DNA of 64,000 nucleotides from positions 620,001 through 684,000 of the forward strand of contig JAQQWL010000009.1 in assembly GCA_038363925.1 (NCBI GenBank), written 5' to 3'. The notes beneath the pieces are model-generated. The model did not search any database, had not been told where the DNA came from, and saw only the letters and a program-made list of their open reading frames with translations. Made by a program: the position numbers and the translations under genes. Position 1 is the stretch's first letter. The number at the start of each line of letters is the position of its first letter. Source of the stretch: Apiospora phragmitis (lineage: Eukaryota > Ascomycota > Sordariomycetes > Amphisphaeriales > Apiosporaceae). Positions 45,252 to 57,777 of this stretch are shown here, one piece after another.

Positions 45252-48059
45252 CTCTTTACGAGACAGATCAAACTCAGAGCAGACGGAAGAATGAAAGAGA
45301 CAGGACTGCTAACGATAAACACTAGGTAAATGCAGGTGCAAGGACTTAGGGGTGGGAACAAAGTTGGCCCTCTTCCGATCTAACAACCAGGTTTCTTCAC
45401 TATGATGAGCTGATCCTGCTTCTCGGGGGGAGGGGTACCAATTCAATGCACTCAATGCTACGGCGAGCACTGCGAAAGCCTCACCTCGAAGGGGCTAAAG
45501 GGCACGCGAATCGACCATGTGTCAAATCGTCGTTGAAGCTGTAGTGGTGCCCGAATATCCACCTCTCCACAGCTCATGCATCCGAATTCCTGTCCAGGCT
45601 GTCAATGGTCGCGATCGCGGTCAAGACCCACTCACGGCCCGCCGCACCAGGCGGTGTGTTTGTTGGCAGCGCCACCGCCATTCGTCGCAAAATGGTCTCT
45701 TCAGAAGTCTCCTTGGTCACAAGCCAAGCGAAGGGAGTCACCTTTTCCTCTGTGTTCGCCCTGGTTCTGCGTATCTGCCCCCGAACAGGATTCGACCCAG
45801 CAAAGGCATGAAGCTAGCAAATTGGATGCCCGGTTTCTGCAATTCTCCCCCTCTTCTGCAGTGCTTCTGCTCGTGTGCGCACTCTCCTGCGTCGATGGCC
45901 CGTGATGCCGCTAATTGATCCCCTCCAAAGCCCCTCTGTCCCCAGGTCCCTTTCAACACTGAACCTATGACGATGTTGAATCAACAGATCGATCACCGCA
46001 ACAACAAGTCGTGGAAGTGGGCAAATGGGTCTTCAATTCAATGAACCACTGCCCCAAGTCGTTGGAAATCTCCATTTTGCATCTGCATGTAGTCTACAAG
46101 CGGCTCTCGGGGCGGTGGGTTGTCATTCGTCGTCCTACCGAGACCAGTCTGCCAATCACGCACGGCCACCCAGGTCAATCCTTACCGGTTCACCACACAC
46201 CAACTTCGGCGATAAGCGGCTCAGGATGGAACTTCTGCACTATCCTCCCACTCTTATCACAGACTACAGGCTAGCAGGATATTGACGAATTCTCATGCAT
46301 TGCAGCATGCGGCATGTGGGGGGTCATTGGGCTTGAAAGCATCCCCATCCCTTCCATCAGGGCTCTCGAAATCTCCTGTTACGGAAGGTCTCGGTGTTGA
46401 CCAGAGCACCCGTGATTTCTCTCCAAAGGACATGTCGTGCTCTATGACGATCATAGAAAGGGAACCAGATATTATCCGGCCATTTCGTGCATCCTTTATC
46501 ACGACACCAGCTCGTGCAGCTACATGGTGCCTAAAGACTTTTCAAGATTCATCTCTGCACACTACAGGCCGCCCACAGGCATACTAGCCGTCATGATGTT
46601 CAATTCCCCCCTGACGCCCAAAACTGGGTCTCTCATGCACGACTCGCGGTACGAAGAGTCTATGCCAACACGATATCCGAGAAATGATGATCTGCTGTTG
46701 CTCAACCTGACCGTCGTGTAACCTGTGAAAGATAGGCGACCTCTGTTCCATTGACGGTGAACCAAGACAGTGCGGTGAGCCACGTACGCGGATAGAATAC
46801 TGTACAACATTTCGACGACGCTTTACTGGACGCTTCTTTAACCTCTGCTCCAAAAACTAGTACATATTATCGGACCTTCATAGGATCCCTCTCTGTGGGC
46901 CGCCTTCACGGCCTACATCGGCCATTTCATTCACCAGAACCTTCCCCATCAGACCCTGAGGCTCCGGGTATCCTCCGCTGCGGAGTGCCGACTCCAGACT
47001 GTCAAGCCCTGCTACTTGTCCGCGGCGCCGTCTCTTGGCTTCCTACTCCGTAGGCATCCCGGATATGCAGCTGACGTAGATCCAGCGCCCCATCGAGTCT
47101 CTGTGGCCCCTCCATGGAGTCTCCCCTCAGCAATGATTCTTTGACGCTTAGCAGCACATAATATTGGCCTTGGCTAGACCGAAGATGGACACCTGAGCCC
47201 GTCTTTTTGCACACTGTCAAATTTGTGGCTGGTAGGGCCACTTGCTCAACGTGGCTAACGGCTACTCTCAGCGCGGTAAGCGCTGTGAGATGGGGCGAGT
47301 GCGTCAGTGAGCTTCGGGAATGACACGGGCAGTATCCGCGTTGAATAGTCCCCGCCCTCGGGCAATAAAGACACGACTACAGTCAAGAGAGTGGCAAAAG
47401 TTTCTGAGCGAAAGTTCCTATTCAGCTGTATCGATTGGTAGGTACCAAGCAGTACGTCGTGGCAAGTCTGGCAACGTGGCTTCGAGGGCTGTTGCCTGAC
47501 TCCTTCGACGTATCCATACTAGACTGGAAACAAGTATCTTTCTTTGTTCGCTCTCTTCACTCGACTGGATTCAGGGACGGGATCATCAGCTGTGTTGAAG
47601 ACTGCGATATTCCGATTGAGATTCTTGGTCAATACGCCAAGCCAATAACCTATGCTCGACCTATATGTGGGTCTCATTTGACCATGACGTTCTCGTATCA
47701 GATACGGCGTGGACTCCGTGAGGTGTTAGCTGATCATAGCTGAGGAGCAGGCTTGCTCATGGCGAGCTTAGATGGATTCGAGTGGGAATCGCGCCGCCGG
47801 TCGCGATGCTCACTGCGGAAGAAGGTTAGAGACATGACGGTTATGACTCCCTGTAGTAGGTTAGATATTGGGTGCAATATGATTCCAACAAGGCTGTCGA
47901 GAAGTTGGCCATCCTAACCTCCAGTCTTCTCGAGAGTTTAAATTAAGACTCGTCGACCCAAACATTGAGGACTCGTCGATGACGAGCCATACCTGGGTGC
48001 GGAAAGCAAGCTTGACAGCAGGCATGTGTCTGTTGTCCCTGATTGATTTGGTTTACTGT
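45252..48059. other. Gene-poor region (2.8 kb)
   Basis: No supportable gene. Open frames at 46437-46721 and 47435-47743 (plus) are protein-like in part but lack a domain, introns or a good start context. No inverted or direct repeats were found at the ends, so a transposon relic cannot be claimed. Confidence 0.45.
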
Positions 48060-48506
48060 TCAAACCGCCTGAGAAGGATTGCGCAGTGTCGAGAGATCGT
48101 ACGCATTTCCATCCTTGAGCTCAACAAGAATGGCATACATTGCTGATATGAACTGATCTTCTTGGTCTTCCGACGCCGTGAGGAGTGGGACTAGGGACCC
48201 TGTAGCTTGTCCTCCGCCAACTGGGCTCGAGGCGATATCCCAAGTGACTGCATGGGATCTTTTGAGATTGGGGGTCTTTACATCGCGTTGGACTGTTTGT
48301 ATGGCGGATATTTCTGCAACTCCCTCGGCTAGCAACCAAAAGCACTGCGGGCGAAAGCGCGCCCTCTAGTAAGTACCCTTGAGAAATTACGAGGGACCGC
48401 GATTGAAAGCAGACTGGATTTTGAACTCGACCTCATCTAGGTCCGCCCCTGAGTCGAGAAGTCGGACAGAGGTTTTTGTAAGTTCGAGACCAACTTGAGC
48501 ACCCAT
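48060..48506 (-). pseudogene. Decayed gene fragment, product unknown
   Basis: Two protein-like segments lie in a row on the minus strand. One starts at an ATG at 48506 (MGAQVGLELTKTSVRLLDSG, about 39 residues). The other ends at 48060 (FISAMYAILVELKDGNAYDL). They are separated by in-frame TAA and TAG codons 20 nt apart. The 25 bases between GTAATT and TTACTAG could be spliced only if such a tiny intron were allowed. Another protein-like stretch in the same direction lies at about 48570-48760 (ASVVNVIIPLNPDIQDEEMQ), also with stops. Together these look like a larger gene in decay. Not recognised. Confidence 0.4.
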
Positions 48507-49653
48507 ACTATTCCGGTCTTCGTGCAAATGCTCTTACTTTCTAGCTTCATGGTACTCACTAAAAGATTTTGATATGGAAGAGCGGAGTAAATGTTTGGTA
48601 ACCTTGACTACTGCCACATGCAGCGTAGGGGGCTGCTTCTGCATCTCTTCGTCTTGGATATCGGGGTTCAGGGGTATTATCACGTTCACCACAGAGGCTC
48701 TCAGGTTCAATCATTTCGTATTCACTACCAATGACTTGGAGTCATCTTCAGTATTTAGTATTACCCTCTCCTTAGAGGACGATGCTAGGATGTATCTGCT
48801 TGTTTTGTTTCATTTGCTGTTAAATCTCTTTATTTGGACTTGTGGAGGTGCAGATACATCATAGGGGACTCAGTTAAGTATGGGAAGTGGGCAATGGGTC
48901 GTCGACCCGACAATATAGCAGAATCACTTGCACCAGAAGCACTGAACATGTAATCGGTTGTATATCATCAATTGGAATTCCAAGCTTCTCAAACATCGCT
49001 GAATAAGAAGCCCCTGTACCCGTAATCATATGGGTTTAGGTCCCTCCACGCAATTCGCCACTCTCCCCATCCCTTCACTTTCTTACCACAACTCGAAGCG
49101 AATCCGCCCTCAACGACAAATCATTTGACCCCGTCGCCTGGGCGTAACTTACTACTAGCAAATTCCCCAGACTCTCAGGGAAACCCGGAGCCTCCAACTT
49201 TCCCGCTCGCGTCACCATCAACTGAATCGGCCCAAGGAGAACTCGAGGAAGGCCAACATCGACAAAGGAGTTCCCAAATTTTTTTCCAACACATCCATCC
49301 TTCTCCCCATTCTTCTCTGTAACAAATGAAAGTAATAAGTGAGAGAGTTGCCATACCATTGTTGGCGCATTTTTTTCTTTTTATGAGAGATGCCTGCCTC
49401 GAGCAACCGTTTTGTAGTCGCCTAGCGACCTTGTTTTTGCGCCGTCTTTTGGCTCTTTTTCTTTCTTTCTGGGACAATAAATCTTACCTGCAGTTGATGG
49501 TGACGTAGTCATCGCATTTGAGAATTCCCCGGATTCCTAGCCACGAGAAGCTCCCCATTCGCTGTCCACCAAATTTCTCGTTCGAGCGATGGTCTTCTTC
49601 CAATCTGTTTCACTTGGGTATTCTTCAACGTTGACTCGTTCAGCACTGTGCAC
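48507..49653. other. Intergenic, possible further relic
   Basis: Contains the protein-like minus-strand stretch near 48570-48760 that may belong to the decayed gene at 48060. The rest, up to the zinc-finger gene stop, shows nothing. Confidence 0.4.
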
Positions 49654-50770
49654 CTATGCTCTGCAGGCATGGAGATGGGCACAATGGGAGCTCAGCAATC
49701 GATCTGTGTTTCCGCAAGCGCACTTGTACCGCCGATTGGGACATGATTCCAATTGGGCGTGACATGTACGGATATGTTGGCGATGTTTGTCTTTGCGGGC
49801 TCTAGTGGTTCCACACGTGCACTCAAATAATGGTGTTGTCGCATCGGGATGTGTAGTCTTCTGGTGTCTCGTCAGATCCTTCTTATGTAAGAACGCCCGT
49901 TGACAGTCATCTACATCACACACAAAAGGGTTCCGACGGTGCTCTTGTGTAACGCGACGTCTAGAATAATGATGAGTACGTGGCAGCATTCGTATTTTAC
50001 TACTGGAGGCACACTGACCTTCTCTCGGTGTCGCTCTTGAATGTAGCTTGACACCCAGAACAACGGACCGATGCCATCAAAGGAGGAAGTATCTGCTTTT
50101 GTCTTTGTTGCAATTGATGACTTTACAGAGGCTCTGGGCCAGCGTTGATTGTGCTGTAAGACTTTGCAATACCCCCTTCTGTCGATTAAAGGGCTTGCGA
50201 TGACGTGAATGGGTTTGAAATGTGCTGCAACAGTGGCGTTTGGGGAAATGAAGACTCGCTTGGGGTCTCGGAGACACGAGAGGACGTTAGAGAGGGGGTT
50301 GCTGCTACACTCTCACTGTGCGGAGGAAACTGTACAGAAAGGGGCAGTTGGCGTGCGGAGCTTGCATCCTCTTGGTGGCTAAACCACGTGCTGACATCAT
50401 AGTTTAAATGCGGATGCTGAAAAATGCTGGTGAGGCCTGACGCACTGTCGAATTCGCTTGAGTTGAATGGAAAGGATGACACATCACCACCGAATGCGAA
50501 GTCATAAGATGATGCGGTCGGATAGGATTGGTCTTCACCGATTTGCTGGTCGACAGGACCCAAGTTTGACGGAAGCGTTGAGATTGGATTTGAACTCGAA
50601 AAGGAAGCTGAGTATGGACACGGCGCGAATGAGGTCGAATACAAATTAGATGATGTCTGGTCGAAGCAAGCCGCCGAATAAGACAGGTTGTGACTTGATG
50701 CATCATCTGTCAATGTATTCCCGATATCGAACCCGTGGCCGTTGCTGTAATTAAGGATAATAATCTTCAT
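49654..50770 (-). CDS. C2H2 zinc-finger protein, probable transcription factor (324 aa)
   Basis: Exons 50205-50770, 50019-50120 and 49654-49960 sum to 325 codons. The start is the ATG at 50770; upstream there is only TTG in frame. The first 190 residues are Ser/Pro/Phe-rich and disordered, as in activation regions. The C-terminus has Cys-His knuckles. The first is CSGCQATFKSDTE. The second, FVCDVDDCQRAFLHKKDLTRH, is a full C2H2 finger of the C-x4-C-x12-H-x5-H kind. Two further partial Cys-rich units follow (FECTCGTT, YKCACGNT). The donor of the first intron (GTCATC) is unusual, so that junction needs RNA proof. Target genes unknown. Confidence 0.72.
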
Positions 50771-51781
50771 GGAACCAGGTGTCCCCAAGGAACTCTGGGC
50801 TTATGTGATGATCATCTTGGCTTCCACTCATTGTTTTTGCCCCTGTGTCGGGGCGTCAGGAATCTACCAATCAATGTCAGCAGCGACCCGTATCCGTGGC
50901 ATATGCGACAAGAGGGGAAATGGGTATAAGGTGCAATGGCAGTGATGTTAATTACCAATTGATGTCTGAACGAAAGCTGAACGCAAAGATGCCCAGGAGA
51001 GGTTGCCCCAGGGTCCAGGAGGTACGCTGGTGCACCGCGGATGAGCGATTAAAATGAAAGAAGGTTGGATCTCCTTTTCGAATGCTCTGGGAGTTTGGTC
51101 CCTTTAAGAAGAATTGCATCTCAGGTAGTTACAACATGGGACTCGAAAAGCCTTACCAAGCCTGCATTATGCCACAGAAGGGGCCGCAGAAGCGGCCACC
51201 TATCAGAACGATCCCTTATAGAGGAATATATCTGTCCAACTCTTACTGGTGGCCCCTTTCGCACCCTCCTCATGCGTACTCAGCCACTGCGAAATTTCAG
51301 TGCTTGGGGCCACCAATAACCATAAATAGTATTTCGATGATCCGGACGACTCATCCGGGGCCGCCAATAATTATCGTCATATCTCCTTCGAGTAGTTGCC
51401 AACTACAAGGGGCCACAAATGACTGCGATGATATTTCATTTTGGTGAGAAAGGGGCTACCTATCGGGAGTCCTGGGATTGAAGGTCTCGACTGCTTCATA
51501 CTTACCTCTTCGGGCTGTTGCAAGCACGATGTATTGAATAATGCGTTCTGGAACGGCATATAAAAAGATCAGGGCTTCGACTACAGAAACCTAGAGAGAA
51601 AATGGAGTATGGGATGTGTATTCAAAGCATCGCGTTCGCCCTCTATACCATTCACATAAGTACTCAGTATGTGCACCATGCGTTTCCGGGTGTTTCATTG
51701 TTAATTTGTTGCTAACATTGGTCAATCAGGTCCATCACCCAGTCGCACTTCATCATTGTGCTATACTCAATAACACCCATA
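50771..51781. other. Intergenic
   Basis: Divergent upstream regions of the zinc-finger gene and the small ORF at 51782. The frames at 51065-51447 are unconvincing. Nothing else seen. Confidence 0.5.
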
Positions 51782-52006
51782 ATGGCAGCACCAAACACGG
51801 CTAGACCTCAAGAAGGAGAAGCCAAGAACACCTCCAACCACATGCATCCTGCATCTGCATCGCCCCTTGAGCGGTACCTCGAGCAAACAACCCGAGAAGA
51901 CCCTTGGAATATCTTGAGCAAAGCGGGATCCAAGGCAAGGAAGTCAAAGACTGGTGGCCAATCGCTTTGTGGTAGTAAACACGGAGGAAAGCCTAAGGAT
52001 GGCTAG
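51782..52006 (+). CDS. Small hydrophilic hypothetical protein (74 aa)
   Basis: ATG at 51782 in a good context (ATAATGG), stop at 52006. Rich in Lys, Ser, Gly and charged residues (PWNILSKAGSKARKSKTGGQ); no membrane segment or signal peptide. Not recognised. It may be a real small stress-type protein or a chance frame. Confidence 0.4.
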   Translation: MAAPNTARPQEGEAKNTSNHMHPASASPLERYLEQTTREDPWNILSKAGSKARKSKTGGQSLCGSKHGGKPKDG

Positions 52007-52327
52007 TGATGGATGGACAGGGGTGGTGGTGGTCAGCATTCGTGTTGGTTGCTCTGAGGCCTCCTTACCTGCATATATCGATCGGCATGTACAAGTACAA
52101 GTATGATAGCAGTTCAGGCAGATTGGCAAGGCAGGCTTTTTTTCCTGCAGGGCAGAAAGCTGAAAGACCTGCGCATCACAGGCCCTTCCCGGTTTCTGTT
52201 CACGTTCATTTTCCTTTCTAAATTCGTATCATAGTCAAGTAGACCTAGGAAAACAGACTTTATAACGAGCAAATCGGAGGTGTAGTTCCTCCGATTCTAG
52301 ATATCAATACGTCCGGTAACGCTTCAA
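52007..52327. other. Intergenic (321 bp)
   Basis: Between two same-strand ORFs; nothing seen. Confidence 0.5.
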
Positions 52328-53590
52328 ATGGCCCGCTCCAACGAAGGCGAGATCGCCATGAATAGAGCCGAACTTGATGAGGTATACAATTCTGAAGGCC
52401 AAGCTGATTCCAACGAATTGCAGGTCGCAAAAGGCCTTGGGTTTGACACTATTTTGCGACGCGACAAATCCTCAAGCATATATATCATCCCGAGATCCTC
52501 GAGCAATTCACAACACGACGAGCTTCACATCCTCGAGCCCCCCAGCCAAATGCAGGAGTGGTTTTTTTGAGCGGGTCGTCTGGCCAAAGCTGAGGGAGTC
52601 TCCAAATTTCGATAGAGACCTCGACCGCGGCCACCATCGTTGTTTCATCTTTGTTTCATCTTCCGCCAGGGCTACCCCAAGCGGCCCACGGAAGACGCAG
52701 GTCAACTCGATGTTATCACAAAAGTAAATCAGTCATTCAGACGGTACTTGGACTCAAGATGTGCCCCCTTATTCTTGGGTGAGCCATTCGTCTGGAAATT
52801 TCGTTCCAAAACCACGGTGGAAGTTCCTACGACACATGTGTCTCACATCGATGAACAGGATGTAGGGGCTTCGACCGCAAACTCTCCACGTCGGAGACAG
52901 CGGCAACGAGTACTACCGCGAGATCGGGACCAGAATATGATCTTAAGTTGGGCGAGAATGCTAGCTGAGGAGGTGCACCTTAACATCTCAAAAGGAGCGG
53001 CTCAACCTGGAGACAAAGTCCTGCTGAGCTTTGTTCACCCGAAAAGTGCACCACCGATTCACAGCAATGACACAATGCAATCAATAATACAGAAGCAGGG
53101 TGTCTGGGCTGAAAGACTGTTGAGGATGGTAAGGCAGCTACCAGAGGGTTTACAGAAGCAAAAGGATCTGAGGGATCAAGCATGGCTAGAGGCAAATCCG
53201 TTGATACAGCGGTGGTCTGGCGAGAAGGGAAGCTCCCATAATGATGATGACTATGATGGCGATGATGAATCGCGTGAGTCTTTTCTTCCATGGCTCTTTC
53301 TCATGAGGTGGATGACGGATTGGAGCTTTGATGCCTTTGAGAATGAGCCAGTATTCGACTGGGATATGACACGCTGGCTACTATACATCACAGGTAATGT
53401 CGCTATACATCAATGGAGCCTTGACGAGGAGGAGAAGCAGCTTGGACAGGCTAGCTGGCCGAGCACTATCCTCACGAAGATGGTCAAGACTCAGACAAGA
53501 TGGGAGTTGACGAGAGGTATGGAACCATTGCTGGCGCAAATGCAAGAGGCCGCCGAGATTGAAGTTTCCAGTTGGAAGGCATTAGGTTGA
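52328..53590 (+). pseudogene. Unknown fungal protein, two frame breaks
   Basis: ATG at 52328 and stop at 53590, apparently a single exon. Not recognised. Two lesions interrupt it. The first is a seven-T run at 52562-52568, where six T restores WFFERVVWPKLRES. The second is an 11-bp tandem duplication of TGTTTCATCTT at 52641-52662, where one copy restores CFIFRQGYPKRP. With both reverted the frame is 417 codons without a stop. The second half is rich in Trp, Asp and Glu (LFLMRWMTDWSFDAFENE) and likely globular; an acidic DDDYDGDDE loop interrupts it. No signal peptide. Either a recent pseudogene or error; the duplication favours a real mutation. Confidence 0.7.
52641..52662. repeat. 11-bp tandem duplication
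   Basis: TGTTTCATCTT occurs twice back to back and shifts the reading frame of the surrounding gene. Confidence 0.9.
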
Positions 53591-54906
53591 GGGCCACCTA
53601 GCAGTACGTTGTATGTTGAATATAGTTGATGAGGAGTACTTTAGCCAAATTATGACGATACACGCGACCTATTCCGGCACGGCTCGTCACCTGAAGTCTG
53701 AGGAGGATAATTAAGACGAAAGAGAAGTGATGGAGAGTAATCCGTGAGCAATTTCGAGACAGGCTTTCCCAGGATGCCTAATTGAAATGATGATTCCGCC
53801 AATCATGCTGGAACGATACAGGTGTAGCTAGCAAGGAGGTGCTGAGGATGTAACACGGCGTTGGCCTGGTCGGGAGACGCGCAGCAGCGCTCAACTGTGC
53901 AGGATATTGGTGGTCACTCGATGGCGGCTTTACCCCGGACTCATAGTATCATGTACTAAGTTAGAGCAATTCAAAGTCCTCAACCCAACAAATATGTCCG
54001 ACTTTGCGGTGATTATGCAAGTAATTCCGAGTCGTCGCCAGTCGGGCAGGCTTTCGCACAAGAAAAGTTGGACGCTTCGGAGCTCGGCGTGTCGCTCTCG
54101 GCTTTCCGCATAAGTTGTCTCCGGCGCTATCATCGCCCTAGTGTACACGCCAACAAAGGGCTGACGGCCTGGAGTGAATTTGGGCCCAGGCCCTCCAGGT
54201 AGGTAGGAGAAGTGGATGACCTCCTTTTATTTGCCAATTGAAACAGCGACGGATGCTTTACCGCAAGCTACCCCTAAGAGCGACGCGAAGAAACCGCACT
54301 TGGCGCACGAGAAAAGAATGAAAGATTATGTACGTTAGTAACCGACTTGCATGGGGTGGGTGCCATTGCATGTCAAAAGCAAACCCAGAACACAATACTC
54401 GATGATGAATATAGCAGTGGCCATCTGCCGAAAGAAGCCTTCATTGGCGCATCAATCGTCTAAACCAATCGTGCCGACAGGAGCAGGCAGGGGTGGAGGT
54501 AGAATGTTAATCTACCATCGCATCGTCAGGCCCAGCGCATTCCAGTCATCGCGTCATCGATCTCTACGCGATTTGCCCACTGGAATGTGAGTTAGGCCGT
54601 CGCAAGTCTAGAAAACCCCGGGGCGCACCCACTAGACATGGGGCCCGAATCCACTATCCCCTGGACTATCGTTGCGTTCCGACCGCTCATATCCATATTA
54701 GTCAGGAAATGAACCTGAAACTATTTTATTCTTTAGAAGCTGGGTTTCTACTACAGTTGACTTCGGTCCCTGCATCTACATATACCTATTACTATCTCTT
54801 GGCATATACTTCTCCCCTTTTTGGACAATCCGACCCCCCTTTTAAGCTCTCTGCTGCAACTCCAAGCAGTAACTTTCGAGGGAACAAGCCGCCACAAGCC
54901 GTCATC
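53591..54906. other. Intergenic, MFS promoter side
   Basis: About 1.3 kb. An in-frame upstream ATG at 54709 would extend the MFS N-terminus, but that segment reads like a 5' UTR. No other gene supported. Confidence 0.5.
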
Positions 54907-56864
54907 ATGGTCCGTGACGCAGCGTCGGACACTTCCGACACGCTGCATGAGTTCGAGCGTGGTGGGGCAGAACCAGCAGCCGACACGGCGAAAACAACAA
55001 ACTCAACGCCGAGGACCAAACAAGAAGAGCACGGCGCAAACCACGCCCATCTCCCGCAAAACGTGAGCACGGACAATCCGGCGACAGGCGCCGACGGACG
55101 AGACAATGTTTCGGCAAATGGCGACTCAGCGCCACCGCCGCCGCACGGTGCCAGTGGCAGTGGCGCCGTCCAGCAGCCGAAAGCGGACGCCCCCGAGGCC
55201 GGCCGGACCAAGCTGGAGACGACGCTGATCATGCTGGCGCTGTGCTCGGCCCTGTTCCTGGCGGCGCTGGACGTGACCATCGTAGCGACGGCGGTGCCGA
55301 CCATCGTCGAGGAGTTCGCGTCGCCCGTCGGCTACACCTGGGTCGGCAGCGCCTACCTGCTGGCCAACGCGGCGCTCGTGCCGTCGTGGGGCAAGCTGAG
55401 CGACATCTTCGGCCGCAAGGCGCTGCTGCTGGGCGCCGTCGCTATCTTCTGGATCGGCTCTCTTATTTGCGCGCTCGCCAACAGCATGGGCATGCTGATC
55501 GCCGCCCGCGCTATCCAGGGCGCCGGCGGCGGTGGTATTGTGGTCCTCGTCAACATCTGCATCAGCGACCTCTTCTCGATGCGCACCCGTGGTATCTACT
55601 ACGGCATGTTGGGCATGGTGTGGGCTATCGCTTCCGCCATTGGCCCAGTTTTGGTACGTTTTCTCCGAGCCGAGGCTTTGTTGATGCGCATGACTAACAC
55701 TACGTAGGGTGGTGTATTCACCTCCAAAGTTACTTGGAGATGGTGCTTCTACGTCAACCTCCCCATATCTGCTACTGGCTTTGCCATCCTCGTTTTCGTA
55801 CTAAAGCTGCACAACCCCAAAACGCCACTGCGCGAGGGTCTGGCCGCCATTGACTGGCTGGGCAGCCTGCTGATCATCGGCGGCACGCTCATGTTCCTGT
55901 TCGGCCTCGAGTTCGGCGACGTCATGTACCCCTGGAACTCGGCCGCCGTCATCTGCCTGATCGTGTTCGGCGTCCTCACCATCGCCCTCTTCTTCGTCGT
56001 CGAGACCCGGGTCGCCACGTACCCGGTCATCCCGCTGTCGCTCTTCAAGAACCGCCGCAACGTGGCCGCCTTCGCCGTCAGCTTCTGCCACGGCTACTGC
56101 TTCATCTCGGGCTCCTACTACCTGCCGCTCTACTTCCAGGCCGTCCTGGGCGCCAACGCGCTGCTGTCGGGCGTCTACATCCTGCCGTACGCGCTCTCGC
56201 TCTCCTTCGTCTCGGCCGGCACGGGCGTCTGGATGAAGAAGACGGGCCAGTACCTGCCGCCCATCATCTTCGGCATGGCCGTCATGACGCTCGGCTTCGG
56301 CCTGTTCATCGACCTCGACACGAGCTACAACTGGGCCAAGATCATCATCTTCCAGATCGTCGCGGGCATCGGCACCGGCCCGAACTTTCAATCGCCGCTT
56401 ATCGCGCTGCAGTCGTCGGTGGAGCCGCGCAACATCGCGTCCGCCACGTCGGCCTTCGGCTTCGTGCGGCAGCTTGCCACGTCCATCTCGGTCGTCATCG
56501 GCGGCGTCGTGTTCCAGAACCAGATGCAGAAGCAGCACCCGCAGCTGCTGGCGGCGCTGGGCCCCCAGCTGGCCGACCAGCTCTCGGGCGGCTCGGCCGG
56601 CGGCAACGTCGGCGTCGTGGCCGCGCTGCAGGGCGAGCAGGGCGCCGTTGCCAAGGGCGCGTACTGGAACAGCCTGCAGACCATGTACATCATGTACACG
56701 TGCTTCGCCGCCTGGGGCTCCTGCTGAGCCCCCTCGTCGGGCAGAAGAAGCTGAGCAAGGAGCACCAGGAGCACAAGACGGGCTTGAAGTCGCTTCAGCC
56801 CACGGACCGCGACGAGGCGGCTGCGGCCAACAGCGGCGCGAAGGCCGAGAAGGAGACTGTTTAG
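54907..56864 (+). CDS. MFS multidrug transporter, DHA2-like (14 TM), C-terminal frame break
   Basis: Proton-coupled exporter of drugs or secondary metabolites in the plasma membrane. Exons 54907-55653 and 55708-56864. The first 100 residues are hydrophilic. Helix 1 has the family motif LDVTIVATAVPTI; motif A is GKLSDIFGRKALLLG. GAGGGGIVVL and ASAIGPVLGGVF follow around the helix 5 region. A long extracellular segment (QHPQLLAALGPQLADQLSGG) precedes the last helix, as in DHA2 proteins. A stop at about 56727 truncates the last helix. One more G in the four-G run 56714-56717 restores LLLSPLVGQKKLSKEHQEHK to the natural end at 56864. The exons then give exactly 635 codons. Probably sequence error. 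No biosynthetic cluster adjoins, so general drug efflux is as likely as metabolite export. Confidence 0.9.
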
Positions 56865-57777
56865 GCCGTCGAGCCATTGTTAAAAGTTACTTATCTAGCA
56901 TTTACGGATATGGGCATTGCATACCTAGATTGGATATTAGACCGTATATTATATAATGATACCCCTTCTCTCGAGTGTTTCTGGGCTTCTCTAACTTTTG
57001 GTCTCGAGGTGAGCATGGTGTGATTGAACGATATTGGTATTGACGAGGCGAATGTATATGGACCCGACACGTCACCGATTGAACCCTTCGCCCGAATGTG
57101 CCAAAGCCCGATCTCCTAGCGCTTCTTCTCTCGTCCGTCAGACCATTCTAGGCTTCTTGTATTGGCCATTCCTGATCAAGCTAGAAGTTCTTGGTCCTCT
57201 GCTTTGCCCAAAGGGATGTTTGTTTTAGTGCAAAGTGGGTTCTCACAGGGGGTCGGTTAGCGACCAATTGGCGGAAAATCCCCTGTCGCCCCATGGCCGA
57301 ACCACAACCACCCACGGAGGCAGAGCATAAAATCTCCGCGCCGCCGAAAAGGGCAAGAGAGATATTTGGTCAGGTTCATCTCGAGGGTTCATGGGCTTCT
57401 GGACATTCTTTCATCGTTCGTCTGACATGCGTGCAATTGCCAGCGCGCTGCAAGATGGCATGACCGATGCTAATACCCAACCAGAACAGGGTGGACAGGT
57501 GTGCGCCCTCCATCTGATCTGCGCCGATGCTCCGGCGCAACAGTCGGGCTTCGGGTGCCACCAATGTGGCAGCCCCTGGTCAAATGCGGAGCCCAGGCTA
57601 TGCATCGCGAGCCAAGAGAAGGTGCCACACGGAGGCATGCCATCCGAGCTGACACCACCAACTGGGCAACGGTGTGTCTATAAAGCGGTATCCTGAGCCA
57701 CTGCACGGCGGGAACCCATCTCGGTTGCCCATCTCTCACCAATCCCGAAGATCATCGCGCCGATCACCCTCGCCAAG
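56865..57777. other. Intergenic, CE1 promoter side
   Basis: About 0.9 kb. The last 100 bp upstream of 57778 are CT-rich, as is typical of fungal 5' leaders. No gene supported. Confidence 0.55.

Noticed and set aside
47435..47743. Plus-strand ORF in the gene-poor region
   Set aside because: Somewhat protein-like but starts without ATG and has no recognisable family or splice context.
55801..56877. 358-residue minus-strand ORF
   Set aside because: Shadow of the MFS transporter exon; Arg/Asp/Gly-rich composition typical of antisense frames in GC-rich genes.
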